Below, piece by piece: positions 33,941 through 43,783 of a stretch of 64,000 bases of DNA. Under the pieces are notes generated by a model. It did no database searches, was not told the origin of the DNA, and saw only the letters and a list, made by a program, of their open reading frames with translations. Source of the stretch: Croceibacterium sp. TMG7-5b_MA50 (GTDB taxonomy: Bacteria > Pseudomonadota > Alphaproteobacteria > Sphingomonadales > Sphingomonadaceae); NCBI RefSeq assembly GCF_039830145.1, contig NZ_CP156082.1, positions 576,001 to 640,000 on the forward strand, in the 5' to 3' direction. Both the position numbers and the translations under genes were made by a program. Each line of letters starts with the position of its first letter. Position 1 is the stretch's first letter.

Positions 33941-33994
33941 CTGCACTGCCCCCCAAGTGAATTGATGGGGCTGCGCTATCGTTGCAGTGTTACA

Positions 33995-34921
33995 TCATTT
34001 CGCTATTGGCGAGACAGTTTTGTGACTGTTGCCTGACCGGGCGTAGCGGAACACCAGCAGCGTCATTGATGCGGCCAGGATGAAGTCGACAAAGGTGCTG
34101 TAGAACAGCCAGATATCCGTGGAGGCATATTGCGCCACGCCCCAGTTCAGCAGCGCCATGACCAGGCCCAGCAGACCCAGGCCGAATGCCAATCGCCCGG
34201 GGTTTAGATCGGTGTAGGGCAGGTACCGCGCCAGCCCCTTGCCCAGCCGGTTCCCGCCCAGCAGCCCGTCACCCAGGAACAGGATGGCGCTGATCGATCC
34301 CAGGATCGTGCTGCGCATCTTCACCGCCATGTCATCCTGGAAGATCAGGGCCAGCCCGGCGGACAGCAGCAGCATGACCACTCCGAACATGGCCAGCCCG
34401 CCCAGCAGGTCCACCTTCACGAACCGCTGCACCACCACCAGCGCCAGCCCGATCACCGCCCCCGCCAACGCGGCAGTCGTCAGATCCGTCAGCTTGGCCA
34501 GAATGTAGAACAGGATGCCAAGCCCGATATCCACCAGCAACGGCACCTTGTTGGCGCTGTAGCGAGCCATGTCGACATTCGCGTCACCCGCCATCTTGCG
34601 CGCTTTTTCCGGATAGGCGATCCGCCGACCCGGATGGCTTTCATGAACGAGCTGCCCGTCGACCCGCACCGCGATACCGACATTGACCCAGTTGATGTAA
34701 CCGGCCTCCACCGCCAACGGCGTGCCATCCGGCAGAGTAGTGGCGAGGTGATGGTTGCGCGTCGCCTCAACCCCCATCGCGGGCGTGCTGTCGGCTGCCC
34801 GGCGCTCGCCCGCCACCAGCAATTCGCTGTGCATGCCCTTGAAGTCGGCTCGGATCACCACCTCGCAAGCGATTCCGTCCACCGTGAACGGCCGGCGGTA
34901 CCGGGCAAAGGTCAAATTCAT
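33995..34921 (-). CDS. Membrane protein with YciB/IspZ-like C-terminal domain
   Basis: This is a 308-residue protein. Residues 1-115 are soluble and beta-rich without recognisable motifs. From about residue 125 there are five to six transmembrane helices whose pattern resembles the intracellular septation protein YciB/IspZ, including an FQDDMAVKMRSTILG loop and the NWGVAQYASTDIWLFYSTF region. YciB is a membrane protein implicated in cell-envelope maintenance. The N-terminal extension is not part of standard YciB. It starts 22 bp after the rlmN stop on the same strand, so the two are likely cotranscribed. Confidence 0.6.
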   Translation of the reverse strand: MNLTFARYRRPFTVDGIACEVVIRADFKGMHSELLVAGERRAADSTPAMGVEATRNHHLATTLPDGTPLAVEAGYINWVNVGIAVRVDGQLVHESHPGRRIAYPEKARKMAGDANVDMARYSANKVPLLVDIGLGILFYILAKLTDLTTAALAGAVIGLALVVVQRFVKVDLLGGLAMFGVVMLLLSAGLALIFQDDMAVKMRSTILGSISAILFLGDGLLGGNRLGKGLARYLPYTDLNPGRLAFGLGLLGLVMALLNWGVAQYASTDIWLFYSTFVDFILAASMTLLVFRYARSGNSHKTVSPIAK

Positions 34922-34943
34922 GCGTCAGCCCCCTCGCTGCAGC

Positions 34944-36185
34944 CTAGGTCGTGGCGAGTTGCGCCGCCTCCCGGTCGCGTTCCGCGCGGCTGCGCTTTTC
35001 CGCTGCCGTCTTCAGCTGGCCGCAGGCAGCTTCGATATCGCGACCACGCGGCGTGCGCACCGGTGCGCTGATGCCGCCTTCGAACACGATGTCGGAGAAG
35101 CGCCGGATACGGTCAGGCGTGGAGCATTCGTAGGCCGCGCCGGGCCATGGATTGAAGGGGATCAGATTGACCTTCGCCGGCAGGTCGTAACGACGCAGCA
35201 GGCGAACCAGCTCCCGAGCGTCATCGTCGCTGTCGTTCAGCCCCTTCAGCATGACGTATTCAAAGGTGATCCGCCGCGCATTGGATGCGCCGGGATAGGC
35301 TGCACAAGCCGCCAGCAGATCCTCGATTCCGTACTTGCGGTTCAACGGCACCAGTTCGTCGCGCACTTCCTTGCGCACGGCATGAAGCGAGACGGCAAGG
35401 TTGACGCCGATCTCCTGCCCGCAGCGTTCCATCATCGGAATCACACCGCTGGTCGACAGAGTGATGCGCCGCTTGGAGAGGGCGAGCCCGTCACCATCCA
35501 TGACCAATTGCAGGGCGTCGCGCACACCATCGAAATTGTAGAGCGGTTCGCCCATGCCCATCATGACGATGTTGGTCAGCAGCCGCCCATCGCTAGTGTA
35601 GCCGCCTTCATCCTCCTCGACTTCCAGCCCGGACATGGTCCCGCGCGGCCATTCGCCGAGCGCATCGCGCGCCAGCATGACCTGCCCCACGATCTCCCCC
35701 GGGGTCAGATTGCGCACCAGCCGCATGGTGCCGGTATGACAAAATGAGCAGTTGAGCGTACAGCCGACCTGGCTCGACACGCACAGTGTCCCACGGTCGG
35801 CATCGGGGATGAACACCATCTCGAAGTCATGGCCGTCGGCGGTGCGCAGCAGCCATTTGCGGGTGCCGTCAGTGGAATGCTGCGCCTCCACCACATCGGG
35901 CCGGCCGATGACGAAGCGTTCCGCAAGCCATGGCCGCATCGTCTTGGCGATGTCGGTCATCGCCTCAAAATCGGTCACACCACGATGGTACAACCAGTGG
36001 AACAGCTGCCGCGCGCGCAAGCGAGCCTGCTTCCGGTCCAGCCCGGCGCCTTCCAGCAATTCCGCAATCCGGGGTCGCGGCAGGCCGATCAGGTCGATGC
36101 GACCGTCGCTGCGCGGCGTGACCTCACGCGCGAGCGGCACGGGATCGAGCGGGCCGGGGATAGGCATCAGGGCAGTGTCTGGCAT
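34944..36185 (-). CDS. rlmN: Dual-specificity 23S rRNA/tRNA adenine-C2 methyltransferase
   Basis: This 413-residue radical-SAM enzyme methylates A2503 of 23S rRNA and A37 of some tRNAs. The iron-sulfur motif is CTLNCSFC (CxxxCxxC), and the second methyl-carrying cysteine lies in the C-terminal [24 protein letters not shown] region. [14 protein letters not shown] and [10 protein letters not shown]-like stretches match the family. Several in-frame ATGs exist; 36185 ([11 protein letters not shown]) is used, since the longer reading lacks similarity, and 36167 is possible. Divergent from the outer-membrane protein gene. Confidence 0.94.
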   Translation of the reverse strand: MPDTALMPIPGPLDPVPLAREVTPRSDGRIDLIGLPRPRIAELLEGAGLDRKQARLRARQLFHWLYHRGVTDFEAMTDIAKTMRPWLAERFVIGRPDVVEAQHSTDGTRKWLLRTADGHDFEMVFIPDADRGTLCVSSQVGCTLNCSFCHTGTMRLVRNLTPGEIVGQVMLARDALGEWPRGTMSGLEVEEDEGGYTSDGRLLTNIVMMGMGEPLYNFDGVRDALQLVMDGDGLALSKRRITLSTSGVIPMMERCGQEIGVNLAVSLHAVRKEVRDELVPLNRKYGIEDLLAACAAYPGASNARRITFEYVMLKGLNDSDDDARELVRLLRRYDLPAKVNLIPFNPWPGAAYECSTPDRIRRFSDIVFEGGISAPVRTPRGRDIEAACGQLKTAAEKRSRAERDREAAQLATT

Positions 36186-36414
36186 GATCGGCCGCATATA
36201 GGGCATGCGGGAACGAAAGCCAATTTGCCGCGTCGCGTGCCTTGCACTCAACGGTTCGTCGACGCGATGTTGCAGTTCGTCGATAGGTATGTGGCAAAAA
36301 TGCAGCAGCATTTTCGTTGTGCTACGTTCATGAAACCAGCAAGGTGTGTCCAACATTCAACGGGTCCGCAGGCCTGAACAAGGCTGCGGATTTGGACAGT
36401 TGGAGTTTACGAAT

Positions 36415-37074
36415 ATGCACAAGGGTCTCGCACTTCTCGCCGCCGGTTCGGTCATCGCGCTTTCCGCGCCGGCCATGGCGCAAGAGAACCCGACCTTCAC
36501 CGGCCCCCGCGTGGAAGCGCTGGTCGGCTACGACATCAACAAGCCCGGCAGCAGCCAGGACATCGACAATGCCGATGATCTCGACCAGTCCTTCGAAGGC
36601 GCCAGCTACGGCGTCGGCATCGGCTACGACTTTGCAGCCGGCGGTGCGCTGATCGGTGTCGAGGGCGAGTACATGGGCTCCAGCGCCGAGACCGATTACG
36701 ACACCGGCGCGTTCGAGACGTTCGGCGTGAGCAATGTCGAGGCGGGCGACGACCTGTATCTGGGTCTGCGTGCCGGTATCCTGGCGAGCCCGCGCGCGCT
36801 GGTCTACGTCAAGGGTGGCTACACCAATGCCAGCTATAACGTGCTGACCAGCAATGGCACCGCCAACACCGACACCGACATCGACCTGGACGGCTGGCGC
36901 GTTGGTGCGGGTGCGGAATACGCGCTGAGCAACAACCTGTTCGTCAAGGGCGAGTACCGCTACTCGAACTACGAAGAAGGTGAGGTCGAAGGGCCGAATG
37001 GCGGCGAGAGCGACCGGTTCGACATCGACATGGACCGTCATCAGGTGATGCTGGGTCTGGGATACCGGTTCTAA
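36415..37074 (+). CDS. Outer-membrane beta-barrel protein
   Basis: This 219-residue protein has a Sec signal peptide (residues 1-23, ending APAMAQ). Eight amphipathic strands of the OmpA/Omp25-like barrel follow, with alternating aromatic residues and a terminal strand MLGLGYRF ending in phenylalanine, as needed for Bam insertion. Asp-rich loops (DTDTDIDLD) face outward. No C-terminal peptidoglycan-binding domain is present. GGAG precedes ATG 36415. A clear terminator follows at 37104. Function beyond structural or surface role is unknown. Confidence 0.88.
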   Translation: MHKGLALLAAGSVIALSAPAMAQENPTFTGPRVEALVGYDINKPGSSQDIDNADDLDQSFEGASYGVGIGYDFAAGGALIGVEGEYMGSSAETDYDTGAFETFGVSNVEAGDDLYLGLRAGILASPRALVYVKGGYTNASYNVLTSNGTANTDTDIDLDGWRVGAGAEYALSNNLFVKGEYRYSNYEEGEVEGPNGGESDRFDIDMDRHQVMLGLGYRF

Positions 37075-37103
37075 AAACTGATAATTGTTTGATCGAGTTT
37101 GGC

Positions 37104-37140
37104 GGGCGCAGGAGTTTGACTTCTGCGCCCGTTCTCATTT
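37104..37140 (+). terminator. Intrinsic terminator after the barrel gene
   Basis: GGGCGCAG (37104-37111) pairs perfectly with CTGCGCCC (37123-37130), with an inner AGT/ACT extension, followed by the T-rich GTTCTCATTT. It separates the strongly expressed barrel gene from the EAL gene downstream. Confidence 0.85.
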
Positions 37141-37192
37141 GCTTAAGCCTTACATCATTATGAGTGCGCGACTTCAACAGGGGAGCGCACCG

Positions 37193-37954
37193 ATGGGCTG
37201 CGAAGGATGCCGCGACGGCCACGATCTGGGCTTCGCGATCAGGGCGGCGTTCCAGCCGATCGTGGATCTGGAGACGGGCAAGGTGTTCGCTTACGAGGCG
37301 CTGGTCCGTGGACCGGAGGGGCAGGGCGCCGGCTGGGTGCTGGGGCAAGTGGACGACGACAATCGCTACCGCTTCGATCAGGCATGCCGCGTTGCGGCGA
37401 TCACCGAAGCAGTCACCGCCGGGCTGCTGGACACCGATGCCAGGCTGTCGATCAACTTTCTGCCTAACGCCGTCTACTCCCCACAGGCCTGCATTCGCCT
37501 GACGCTGGCCACCGCGCGGGAACAGCAACTACCCACCAGCCGGCTGATGTTCGAGTTCACGGAAGGCGAGAAGCTGGATGCGGCGCATGTGCGCAACATC
37601 GTCGAAAGCTACCGCTTCCATGGCTTCACGACCGCGATCGACGATTTCGGCGCCGGATATGCCGGGCTGAACCTGCTGGCAGAGATCCAGCCGGACTGCA
37701 TCAAGCTGGACATGGAACTGGTCCGCGGCATTGGCAGCCACCAACCGCGGCGGCTGATCGTCGCCTCCATGGTCCGGCTGGCGCGCGCGATGGGTATTCG
37801 CCTGGTGGCGGAAGGAATCGAGACCCATGCGGAACTGGCGACCTTGCGGCAGCTGGGTGTGAGATATGTGCAGGGGTACCTGATCGCCCGGCCGGCACTT
37901 GGCGCGCTGCCGGTGCCCGATCCCGCGGCCCTCCAGCAAGCATATGCCGCCTGA
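37193..37954 (+). CDS. EAL-domain protein (cyclic-di-GMP phosphodiesterase)
   Basis: This 253-residue protein is essentially a lone EAL domain. YEALVRGPEG carries the signature EAL, followed by INFLPNAVY, EFTEGEKL and the metal-binding IDDFGAGYAGLNLL, then KLDMELVRGI and EGIETHAEL. All main catalytic residues appear intact, so it should hydrolyse c-di-GMP to pGpG. No sensory domain or membrane segment is attached. GGGGAG precedes ATG 37193; ATG 37160 would add 11 residues without homology. It has a two-cysteine N-terminus (MGCEGCRDG) of unknown meaning. Confidence 0.92.
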   Translation: MGCEGCRDGHDLGFAIRAAFQPIVDLETGKVFAYEALVRGPEGQGAGWVLGQVDDDNRYRFDQACRVAAITEAVTAGLLDTDARLSINFLPNAVYSPQACIRLTLATAREQQLPTSRLMFEFTEGEKLDAAHVRNIVESYRFHGFTTAIDDFGAGYAGLNLLAEIQPDCIKLDMELVRGIGSHQPRRLIVASMVRLARAMGIRLVAEGIETHAELATLRQLGVRYVQGYLIARPALGALPVPDPAALQQAYAA

Positions 37955-38004
37955 GCGAGGCCGATCCCGTTGCCAGACGGCCTGCTGCTTGCCATGCTGC
38001 GGGC

Positions 38005-39183
38005 ATGAGACATGAAAGCCTGCAGCGTCGGCCCGATGTCCTGGTGCTGCAGGGCGGCGGCGCACTGGGTGCCTATCAGGCCGGCGTGTACGAGGCGCTG
38101 CATGCCACAGGGTTCGAACCCGACTGGGTCACCGGCATCTCCATCGGCGCGATCAACGCCGCGATCATCGCCGGCAACCCGCCGGAGCGGCGCGTCGCAA
38201 GGCTGCGGCAGTTCTGGAATTTGGTGTCGTCCGAGTGGCTGCTGCAGCCGCCGATCCCGGATGGCCGGCTGCGGCAGTTCTTCAACGAATGGGCAGCGGC
38301 AGGGATCATGGCGGGCGGCGTACCCGGCTTCTTCCGCCCCCGGTCACCGGCAGAATGGTTTTGCCTGCCCGACATGCAACCGCTGGGCGTTTATGATACC
38401 AGCCCATTGCGCGACACCCTGCTGGAGCTGGTGGATTTTGACCGGCTGAACGAAGGCGCGATGCGTTTCAGCGTCGGCGCGGTGAATGTCCGCACCGGCA
38501 ATTTCGCCTATTTCGACAATCGGGATGCCGGGTGCCGGATCGGGCCGGAACATGTGATGGCGAGCGGTGCGCTGCCGCCGGGCTTCCCGCCGGTGATGAT
38601 CGAGGGTGAGGCTTACTGGGATGGCGGCCTCGTCAGCAATACGCCCCTGCAATATGTACTCGACGGGTCTCCGCAGACGGACCTGACTGTGTACCAGGTG
38701 GATCTGTTTCACGCATTGGGCGACCTGCCGACCGATTTGGCGCAGGTGCTGCAGCGGGAGAAGGACATCCGCTATTCCAGCCGCACCCGGATGAACACCG
38801 ACCTGCAGCAGCGGCTGGAGGAGTTGCGCCTGGCGGCTGCGCGTTTGGTGAAGAAGCTGCCGCCGGAACTGCGCGACGATGCCGATGCACAGGAACTGGC
38901 TCACCTGCCGCGCCCCGGTGCGGTGCATGTGCTGCATCTGATCAACCGGCGCGAAATGTTCGAGACGCAGAGCAAGGATTACGAGTTCAGCCGCATCACC
39001 GTGGATGGCCATTGGGCATCCGGGCTGACGGATGCGGCGGAATCGATCGGGCATGCCCTGTGGCAGGAGCGTGGCCGTTATCGCCGCGGCATCGTTACCT
39101 ACGACCTGACCCATCCGGACGGACCGCAGATCCGCTGCGGCGGGGAAAGCCTCGACCCCGAGGAACTGGTCACTAATAGCTGA
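38005..39183 (+). CDS. Patatin-like phospholipase
   Basis: This 392-residue serine lipase has the oxyanion loop LQGGGALGAYQAG (residues 14-26), nucleophile motif GISIGAINAA (serine near residue 48) and the catalytic aspartate in YWDGGLVSNTPL. A C-terminal region of about 130 residues matches the DUF3734 extension of bacterial patatins. No signal peptide is seen, so it likely acts on membrane lipids from the cytoplasmic side. Its 3' end overlaps the convergent greB gene by 11 bp. Confidence 0.92.
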   Translation: MRHESLQRRPDVLVLQGGGALGAYQAGVYEALHATGFEPDWVTGISIGAINAAIIAGNPPERRVARLRQFWNLVSSEWLLQPPIPDGRLRQFFNEWAAAGIMAGGVPGFFRPRSPAEWFCLPDMQPLGVYDTSPLRDTLLELVDFDRLNEGAMRFSVGAVNVRTGNFAYFDNRDAGCRIGPEHVMASGALPPGFPPVMIEGEAYWDGGLVSNTPLQYVLDGSPQTDLTVYQVDLFHALGDLPTDLAQVLQREKDIRYSSRTRMNTDLQQRLEELRLAAARLVKKLPPELRDDADAQELAHLPRPGAVHVLHLINRREMFETQSKDYEFSRITVDGHWASGLTDAAESIGHALWQERGRYRRGIVTYDLTHPDGPQIRCGGESLDPEELVTNS

Positions 39184-39649
39184 TCGCGACGACCTCCCAC
39201 TCCTTCTCGCCCGCGGGCAGGCGCACCGTGCGCAGGTCGCCCACCGCCGCACCGCGAAGGGCGCGGGCGATCGGCGCGCTCCAGCCGATGCGGTCGGCGG
39301 ACGCGTCCTGCTCGTCATCCCCGACCAGCGTCAGCGTGCGCTGGTTGTCATCCTCGTCCGCAATGGTGACGGTGGCGCCGAAGAACGCTTTGCTTCGATC
39401 GGGAGTGTCGGCGGGAGTGACCACGCGGGCGGCTTTCATGCGCCGGGCGAGATTCGCGAGCTCGCGGTCGATCTCCCGCATCCGCTTGCGGCCGTAGAGA
39501 TAGTCGCCGTTCTCCGACCGATCGCCATTGCCGGCGGCCCAGCTGACGATGGCGACGATCTCCGGCCGCTCGGTCCCCAGCAGGTGATCGTAGCGCGCCT
39601 TTAGCGCCAAGAGACCTGCCGGGGTAATGGGATTGCCCTGCTGCTTCAT
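39173..39649 (-). CDS. greB: Transcription elongation factor GreB
   Basis: This 158-residue Gre factor stimulates RNA cleavage by backtracked RNA polymerase. The N-terminal coiled coil carries GNGDRSENGDYLYGRKRMREID with the acidic residues at its tip. The C-terminal FKBP-like domain includes IGWSAPIARALRGAAVGD. The pattern NGDYLYGKKR-like favours GreB over GreA. The start MKQQGNPITPAGLLAL is usual. It overlaps the patatin gene tail to tail. Confidence 0.94.
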   Translation of the reverse strand: MKQQGNPITPAGLLALKARYDHLLGTERPEIVAIVSWAAGNGDRSENGDYLYGRKRMREIDRELANLARRMKAARVVTPADTPDRSKAFFGATVTIADEDDNQRTLTLVGDDEQDASADRIGWSAPIARALRGAAVGDLRTVRLPAGEKEWEVVAISY

Positions 39650-39666
39650 ACGCGCAGGCGATATCG

Positions 39667-41646
39667 TCAGCGCAGGAAATCCTCCACCCCGCGCGGACGG
39701 CCGAAGGGCGCGTTCTCCGGATAAAGATGCTCGTACACCACGGCGTTCTCGATCACGCGGGTCACATAGTTCTTGGTCTCGAAGAATGGGATGCGTTCAA
39801 TCCAGTCGGTCCAGGCGACGCTGCCGGTGCGCGGGTCGCCGTTGGCAGCCAGCCACTTGTTCACGTTGCCAGGTCCGGCATTGTAGGCGGCGATCGCCAG
39901 TGGCCAGCTACCATACCTAGCATACAGCCGCTGGATGTGGTTGTTGCCGAGCCGGATGTTGTAGCCGGCATCGTCGATCAGGCTGGCCTGCATGTAGGCG
40001 ATGCCGGCCTTGTTCGCCTCCTCCTGAGCGGTGCCGGGCATCAGCTGCATCAGGCCACGCGCGCCCGCATGGCTGACCGCGTTCTGCGCAAACTGGCTTT
40101 CCTGCCGGCTGATGGCGTGCACCATGGTCCAATCGACACCCGGCGGCGGCATTACCGTCGGGAAGCCGACGCGGGTGAAATCGCTGTGGCCGTCCGCCAC
40201 CGCGGAGTCGAGCAGGTTCACTGCCAGGTCGCGGCGTCCGATCTCCTTCGCCAGTTCCGCCACCAGCAGGTGCTCGCCCGCGGTGGTCGCGCTGTCGGCG
40301 AGCTGGCGGTAGAAGCGTATGCCGGTGCTCCACGGCGCATCGCGAGCCACTTCGCTGACGGCGGCGGTGATCGGCTGCTGGCGGAAGCGGGCGCGTTCGT
40401 CGGCACTGGGCGATGCGGCAGGAGCCGCGGCGAAGGCGGGCACCGGTCGGCCGAGTTCCTTCAACGCCAGCAAGCCATAGAAGCGGTCCGGATATTGCGC
40501 CGCCATCTCATAATAGCGCTGCGCCCCGCCGGCATCGCCGGCGCGGGCGGCGGCATAGCCTGCCCAGTAGAACCCCTTTGACCGCGTCTGGCCCGTGCGA
40601 GCGGCATTGCCGTAGCGGTAGAACAGCGGGGCAGCGCTGGCCGCATCGCCCAACTGCCACAAGGCCTGTGTGCCGCCGAGCCACACCAGCGAAGTGTAGT
40701 CGTCACGCAGCTTGTAGGCCATGCCGCTGATGTCGGCGCCGGAGGGGAACGCCTCGTCGATGCGGGCGGCGATCGCCACGGCGGAGCGTGGATCGGCGGC
40801 GCGGGCGACGGCCAGCTGCTCCTCCACCCAGCGGGTTTGATCGAAGGGCAGGCGGCTAAGCTGCGGATGCTGCGCGGCCAGCATCACCGCCTCCCCGCTG
40901 CGATCTTCCTGCCGCAATTCACGGCTGCGATTGTACAGCCAGCCCGGATCGGACCGGGCGTTCGGATCGGCGATGGCGCCGTCGCCGCCCTGCAGGATGA
41001 CAAGGCGGGCGGTGAATACCGGCTGCAGGGCGGGGCTGGTCCACCCAAGCTGGCGTTCCGCCGCGAGCCGGTTCCGCTGCCATAGCAGCGCATCCATCCG
41101 CGCGTCGTGATCGTCCTGCGTCAACTGCGCGCCGAAGCTGCCCTGGATGGCAGCGGCCGCGGTGTCGGCCATCTCGCCGCCGCGCCATGCGGCGCGCGCG
41201 ATCTCCACCGCGTCACCCGGACGCACCGACATCAGCGCCAGCGCATATTGACCGCGCGCGGCATTGGTCTGCGGCGGAAAGCGATCGAAGAAGGCGACCA
41301 GTCGCGCCGGATCGGCGTATTCCTGGCTCAGCCGTCCCTCGGCAAAGCCGCGAAGGCGTGTCTCATCAGGGAAACCAGGATATTGCAGCAGGAAGTTGCT
41401 GTAATCCGTGAACGAGAAATTGCCGCCCCCGCTCAACGCCTGCCATTGCGCGATGACCCCGGCCATAGGTCCGGGCTGCGCGGCGACAAGCTGCGCGCGA
41501 TTGCGGTCGTATTCGGCTGCGACGGCTGCGGCATCGCCGTTGCCGACGGCTGGGGGGGCGATGACCTGGGCCATCGCAGGAGCGGGAAGAGCGAACGCGC
41601 CGGCCAGCAGCAGCGCGGCGAAACGGTGGGTAAGCATGCTGGACAT
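39667..41646 (-). CDS. slt: Soluble lytic murein transglycosylase (Slt70-like)
   Basis: This is a 659-residue periplasmic protein. A signal peptide (residues 1-26, ending PAMAQ) is followed by a long alpha-helical superhelical domain and a C-terminal SLT domain. In the SLT domain, AISRQESQFAQNAVSHAGARG holds the catalytic glutamate, with GLMQLMPGTA and AYNAGPGNVNKWL after it. It cleaves glycan strands to 1,6-anhydromuropeptides. Start ATG 41646 is used; ATG 41637 is three codons later. It is upstream of greB on the same strand with a 17-bp gap. Confidence 0.93.
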   Translation of the reverse strand: MSSMLTHRFAALLLAGAFALPAPAMAQVIAPPAVGNGDAAAVAAEYDRNRAQLVAAQPGPMAGVIAQWQALSGGGNFSFTDYSNFLLQYPGFPDETRLRGFAEGRLSQEYADPARLVAFFDRFPPQTNAARGQYALALMSVRPGDAVEIARAAWRGGEMADTAAAAIQGSFGAQLTQDDHDARMDALLWQRNRLAAERQLGWTSPALQPVFTARLVILQGGDGAIADPNARSDPGWLYNRSRELRQEDRSGEAVMLAAQHPQLSRLPFDQTRWVEEQLAVARAADPRSAVAIAARIDEAFPSGADISGMAYKLRDDYTSLVWLGGTQALWQLGDAASAAPLFYRYGNAARTGQTRSKGFYWAGYAAARAGDAGGAQRYYEMAAQYPDRFYGLLALKELGRPVPAFAAAPAASPSADERARFRQQPITAAVSEVARDAPWSTGIRFYRQLADSATTAGEHLLVAELAKEIGRRDLAVNLLDSAVADGHSDFTRVGFPTVMPPPGVDWTMVHAISRQESQFAQNAVSHAGARGLMQLMPGTAQEEANKAGIAYMQASLIDDAGYNIRLGNNHIQRLYARYGSWPLAIAAYNAGPGNVNKWLAANGDPRTGSVAWTDWIERIPFFETKNYVTRVIENAVVYEHLYPENAPFGRPRGVEDFLR

Positions 41647-41746
41647 CGTGCCGGGCGGGTCCTTATCAGGCGCTTAACGAAATGGGGCGGGCGGGCACAC
41701 GGACTGCGCCGCGCGCATGGGTAACGGACAAGACGAAAGCGGCGCA

Positions 41747-42628
41747 ATGTTCTCTGGCTCAATTCCTGCACTTGTCACGCCATTTCGCGATGGAGCCGTG
41801 GATGAGAGCGCATTGCACCGGCTGGTCGACTGGCAGATCGCCAGCGGCTCCGCCGCGCTGGTCGTCTGCGGCACCACGGGCGAGGCATCGACGCTGGACA
41901 ATGAGGAGCATCACCGGGTCATCGGCCTCGTCGTCGAGTTCGCGAACGGTCGGGTGCCGGTGATTGCCGGCTGCGGCAGCAACGACACACGCACCGCGTT
42001 GTGGCATCTGGAAGAGGCGCAGAAGCTGGGCGCCGACGCCGCCTTGTGCGTCGCCCCATATTACAACCGGCCGAGCCAGGCCGGGTTGCTGGCACATTTC
42101 AGCGCACTGGCGGATGCGTGCGACCTGCCGATCATGCTTTACAACGTTCCCGGACGTACGGTCACCGACATGCTGCCTGAGACGGTGGCGGAACTGCACC
42201 GCCGCCATCCCGACCGCATCACGTCCGTCAAGGATGCGAGCGGCGACCTGACCCGCGTGGTCACGCACCGGCTGCTGGCCGGACAAGGACTATGTCAGTT
42301 GTCGGGGGACGATCCGCTGGCTCTTGCCGGGCGGATACTGGGCCAGACCGGCTGCGTCTCCGTCACCGCCAATGTCGCGCCCGCTTTGTGCGCCAGGTTC
42401 CAGGATGCATGCGACCGCGGCGATTGGGACACGGCACGGGCGCTGAACGACCGCCTGTTCCCGCTGCATCGCGCGTTGTTCGCCGATGCCAGCCCCGCGC
42501 CGACGAAGTATGCGCTGGCACGACTGCACGACTGGCTGACGGAGGATGTTCGCCTGCCAATCGTGCCGTGCGGCGAAGCGGCGCGCGCGGCCGTGGATGC
42601 GGCGCTGGCGGGACTCGAACTCGTCTGA
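41747..42628 (+). CDS. dapA: 4-hydroxy-tetrahydrodipicolinate synthase
   Basis: This 293-residue TIM-barrel aldolase condenses pyruvate with aspartate semialdehyde in lysine and diaminopimelate synthesis. GTTGEASTL holds the pyruvate-binding threonines, LYNVPGRT the catalytic tyrosine, and TSVKDASGD the Schiff-base lysine. ATG 41747 (MFSGSIPALVTPF) is chosen from family length; an upstream ATG at 41717 adds ten unlike residues. It is followed by a GC stem-loop and smpB. Confidence 0.95.
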   Translation: MFSGSIPALVTPFRDGAVDESALHRLVDWQIASGSAALVVCGTTGEASTLDNEEHHRVIGLVVEFANGRVPVIAGCGSNDTRTALWHLEEAQKLGADAALCVAPYYNRPSQAGLLAHFSALADACDLPIMLYNVPGRTVTDMLPETVAELHRRHPDRITSVKDASGDLTRVVTHRLLAGQGLCQLSGDDPLALAGRILGQTGCVSVTANVAPALCARFQDACDRGDWDTARALNDRLFPLHRALFADASPAPTKYALARLHDWLTEDVRLPIVPCGEAARAAVDAALAGLELV

Positions 42629-42630
42629 TT

Positions 42631-42662
42631 TAGCGGCCAGCGGGGCTTTCGCGACGGGCCGC
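42631..42662 (+). terminator. Stem-loop between dapA and smpB
   Basis: AGCGGCC (42631-42637) pairs with GGCCGCT (42656-42662), closing an 18-nt loop that can pair further (GCGGGG region). Only a short T-run follows. It may partly end dapA transcripts. Confidence 0.4.
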
Positions 42663-42685
42663 TTCATCCTACATGCCGCGGTCCC

Positions 42686-43168
42686 ATGGCCAGACCCAAA
42701 CCCGCCACCTTCGACAAGCAGAAGACCGTTGCCGAGAACCGGCGCGCTAAGTTCGACTACTTCATCGAAGAAACCTTTGAGGCCGGCATCGCGCTAAGCG
42801 GGACGGAGGTGAAGAGCCTGCGCGGCGGCGAGGGCTCAATCGCCGAAAGCTACGCCCAGGTGCATGATGGCGAGGCGTGGCTGATCAACGCCAACGTGCC
42901 CGAATTCAGCCACGGCAATCGCTTCAACCACGAGCCGAAGCGTCCGCGCAAGTTGCTGCTGCACGAACGCGAGATCGAGAAGATGATCGGCGCCGTCGAG
43001 CGCAAGGGGATGACGCTTATTCCCCTGTCGGTCTACTTCAACAGTCGCGGGCGGGCGAAGGTCGAACTGGCGCTGGCCCGCGGCAAGCAGGTGCATGACA
43101 AGCGCCAGACCATCAAGGATCGCGACTGGAAGCGAGACAAGGCGCGCCTGATGCGCGAGCGCGGCTGA
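42686..43168 (+). CDS. smpB: SsrA-binding protein SmpB
   Basis: This 160-residue protein binds tmRNA for rescue of stalled ribosomes. Family blocks are [35 protein letters not shown]-like [21 protein letters not shown] and the basic tail [22 protein letters not shown] that enters the A site. Start [13 protein letters not shown] is normal. It is followed by a DUF2062 gene and cckA, an arrangement common in sphingomonads. Confidence 0.97.
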   Translation: MARPKPATFDKQKTVAENRRAKFDYFIEETFEAGIALSGTEVKSLRGGEGSIAESYAQVHDGEAWLINANVPEFSHGNRFNHEPKRPRKLLLHEREIEKMIGAVERKGMTLIPLSVYFNSRGRAKVELALARGKQVHDKRQTIKDRDWKRDKARLMRERG

Positions 43169-43219
43169 CCTGATGCGAGGCGCTTCCGTCGGCATGGCAA
43201 AGGTGTAAAGGCCCGGCGC

Positions 43220-43783
43220 ATGGCAGAGGGCGATAGATGGTGGCGACCGCGCATGATGTCGCGGGAGGAGATGGCGGAGAACCGCTGGCTCGCACCTATC
43301 GCGCATCGCTTCCTCAGCCCGGAGCTGTGGCGCTTCACCCGCCGGTCGGTGCCGCGCGGGGTCGCGCTGGGCTTGTTCGCCGGGTTCATCGTGCCGGTGG
43401 GACAGATTTTCTTGGCCGCCTTCCTTGCCTTGCCGCTGCGCGCGAATGTGCCGGTCGCGGCCGGCGCTACCTTTCTGACCAACCCGTTCACCTTGCCGTT
43501 CTTCCTGGTGCTGGCCAATCGCGTTGGTCATTGGGCGCTGTTCTTCGACCGGGCGACCGGCGGGACGGTGGTGGAAGGGCTGAATGATGGCGGTTGGTCT
43601 ATGTTCGGCTGGTTCATGGAGGCGGCGGGCGCCACGGCTCTGGGCTATCTGATCCTGTCCATCCTGAGCGCGATCATTGGCTACGCCGTATCCGCCATGG
43701 TCTGGCGGCTGGTGGTGGCTCGGCGCTGGGCTCGCCGTTCCGCACGCCGAGCGCGCACCGTCGATGGTGCCCCGCCGGCGTGA
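43220..43783 (+). CDS. DUF2062 membrane protein
   Basis: This 187-residue protein has two to three transmembrane segments: VALGLFAGFIVPVGQIFLAA (about residues 49-68), the TNPFTLPFFLVLANRVG loop and helix, and ATALGYLILSILSAIIGYAV near the end. The PRGVALGLFAGF and NPFT motifs define DUF2062. The biochemical role is unknown. Its stop overlaps the GTG start of cckA (GTGA), so the two are translationally coupled. Confidence 0.88.
   Translation: MAEGDRWWRPRMMSREEMAENRWLAPIAHRFLSPELWRFTRRSVPRGVALGLFAGFIVPVGQIFLAAFLALPLRANVPVAAGATFLTNPFTLPFFLVLANRVGHWALFFDRATGGTVVEGLNDGGWSMFGWFMEAAGATALGYLILSILSAIIGYAVSAMVWRLVVARRWARRSARRARTVDGAPPA

Noticed and set aside
33941-33994. TGTAACACTGCAAC considered as a PHO box before phoX
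   Set aside because: The half-site spacing does not match the usual 11-bp period, so I do not call it.
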